DNA from: JBGPIT01 sp041485125
Lineage (GTDB): Bacteria; Desulfobacterota; Binatia; UTPRO1
Direction of reading: 5' to 3'
Length of the DNA stretch: 5,365 bases
NCBI GenBank assembly: GCA_041485125.1
Contig: JBGPIT010000358.1
Location: 1-5,365 of the forward strand
Part shown: positions 5,282 through 5,365 of the stretch, piece by piece
How positions within the stretch are numbered: position 1 is the stretch's first letter
Layout of the letters: each line of letters begins with the position of its first letter
Position numbers and translations under genes: made by a program
The notes under the pieces: generated by a model
What the model was told of the DNA's origin: nothing
Seen by the model: only the letters and a program-made list of their open reading frames with translations
The model's database searches: none

Positions 5282-5365
5282 ATGCCCTATCCCCGTGCTC
5301 TGGCCGTCCCGTCGCTCGTCGCGTCGCTGCTGCTCGTCGCCGGCTGCGCCAACCCCGACTCCACC
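5282..5365 (+). CDS. Lipoprotein, N-terminal part (cut by window edge)
   Basis: The first 28 residues of an exported lipoprotein, open to the window end. The signal has a short start with Arg5, a hydrophobic core (LVASLLLVAG, 12-21) and the lipobox LVAGC, so Cys22 should be lipidated and become the new N-terminus after cleavage by signal peptidase II. Ala follows the cysteine rather than Asp, which in enterobacterial rules favours transport to the outer membrane by the Lol system. The mature function cannot be told from the few residues left (ANPDST). No ribosome site precedes the ATG. The frame is the same as that of the preceding small gene's N-terminal part, so gene callers may report one fused open frame from 5000; I treat this as a separate gene because of the well-formed signal sequence at 5282. 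Confidence 0.75.
   Translation, partial: MPYPRALAVPSLVASLLLVAGCANPDST

Noticed and set aside
1..5365. CRISPR array, tRNA or rRNA gene, insertion sequence, toxin-antitoxin or phage defence module
   Set aside because: I looked for regular direct repeats, terminal inverted repeats, transposase motifs and small paired genes of these types and saw none; the helicase has no nuclease or other defence partner beside it.

Overview
The window is a GC-rich (around 70% by eye) bacterial chromosomal segment whose codons strongly prefer G or C at the third position. An OmpA-type outer-membrane protein, two exported proteins (one with a Sec signal, one with a lipobox) and Shine-Dalgarno sites of the AAGGAGG type point to a Gram-negative (diderm) bacterium. 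The style resembles high-GC deltaproteobacterial, myxobacterial or Binatota-like genomes, but the sequence alone does not fix the taxon. There is no rRNA, tRNA, CRISPR array, insertion sequence, phage gene or integrase.

Layout. (1) 1-528, minus strand: the N-terminal third of an N-acyl-D-amino-acid deacylase-type amidohydrolase, cut by the window edge. (2) 529-625: a short divergent promoter region. (3) 626-2737, plus strand: a complete 703-aa superfamily 1 UvrD/HelD-like helicase. (4) 2738-2824: a convergent intergenic gap with a long, strong hairpin, probably a bidirectional terminator. (5) 2825-3811, minus strand: a complete 328-aa OmpA-family protein with signal peptide, beta-barrel-like region, 13-proline linker and C-terminal peptidoglycan-binding domain. 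(6) 3812-4129: a 318-bp divergent regulatory region with a consensus -35 box inside a palindrome, a second palindrome and several alternating CG tracts. (7) 4130-5228, plus strand: a tightly packed run of three small genes, namely a secreted protein of unknown function, a DUF427-family protein and a small PRC-barrel-like protein whose last codons are in another frame. (8) 5282 to the window end, plus strand: the start of a lipoprotein with a clear lipobox.

The genes do not form one evident pathway. The OmpA-like protein, the secreted protein and the lipoprotein share an envelope theme. The DUF427 and PRC-like genes are probably translated together with the secreted-protein gene, because their ends overlap. 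The helicase and deacylase are separate, divergently transcribed units. I found no convincing new multi-gene system. The most useful points for follow-up are the frameshift near 5183-5190, the HelD-like helicase in a Gram-negative setting, the 45-nt hairpin, and the palindromes in the OmpA promoter region.
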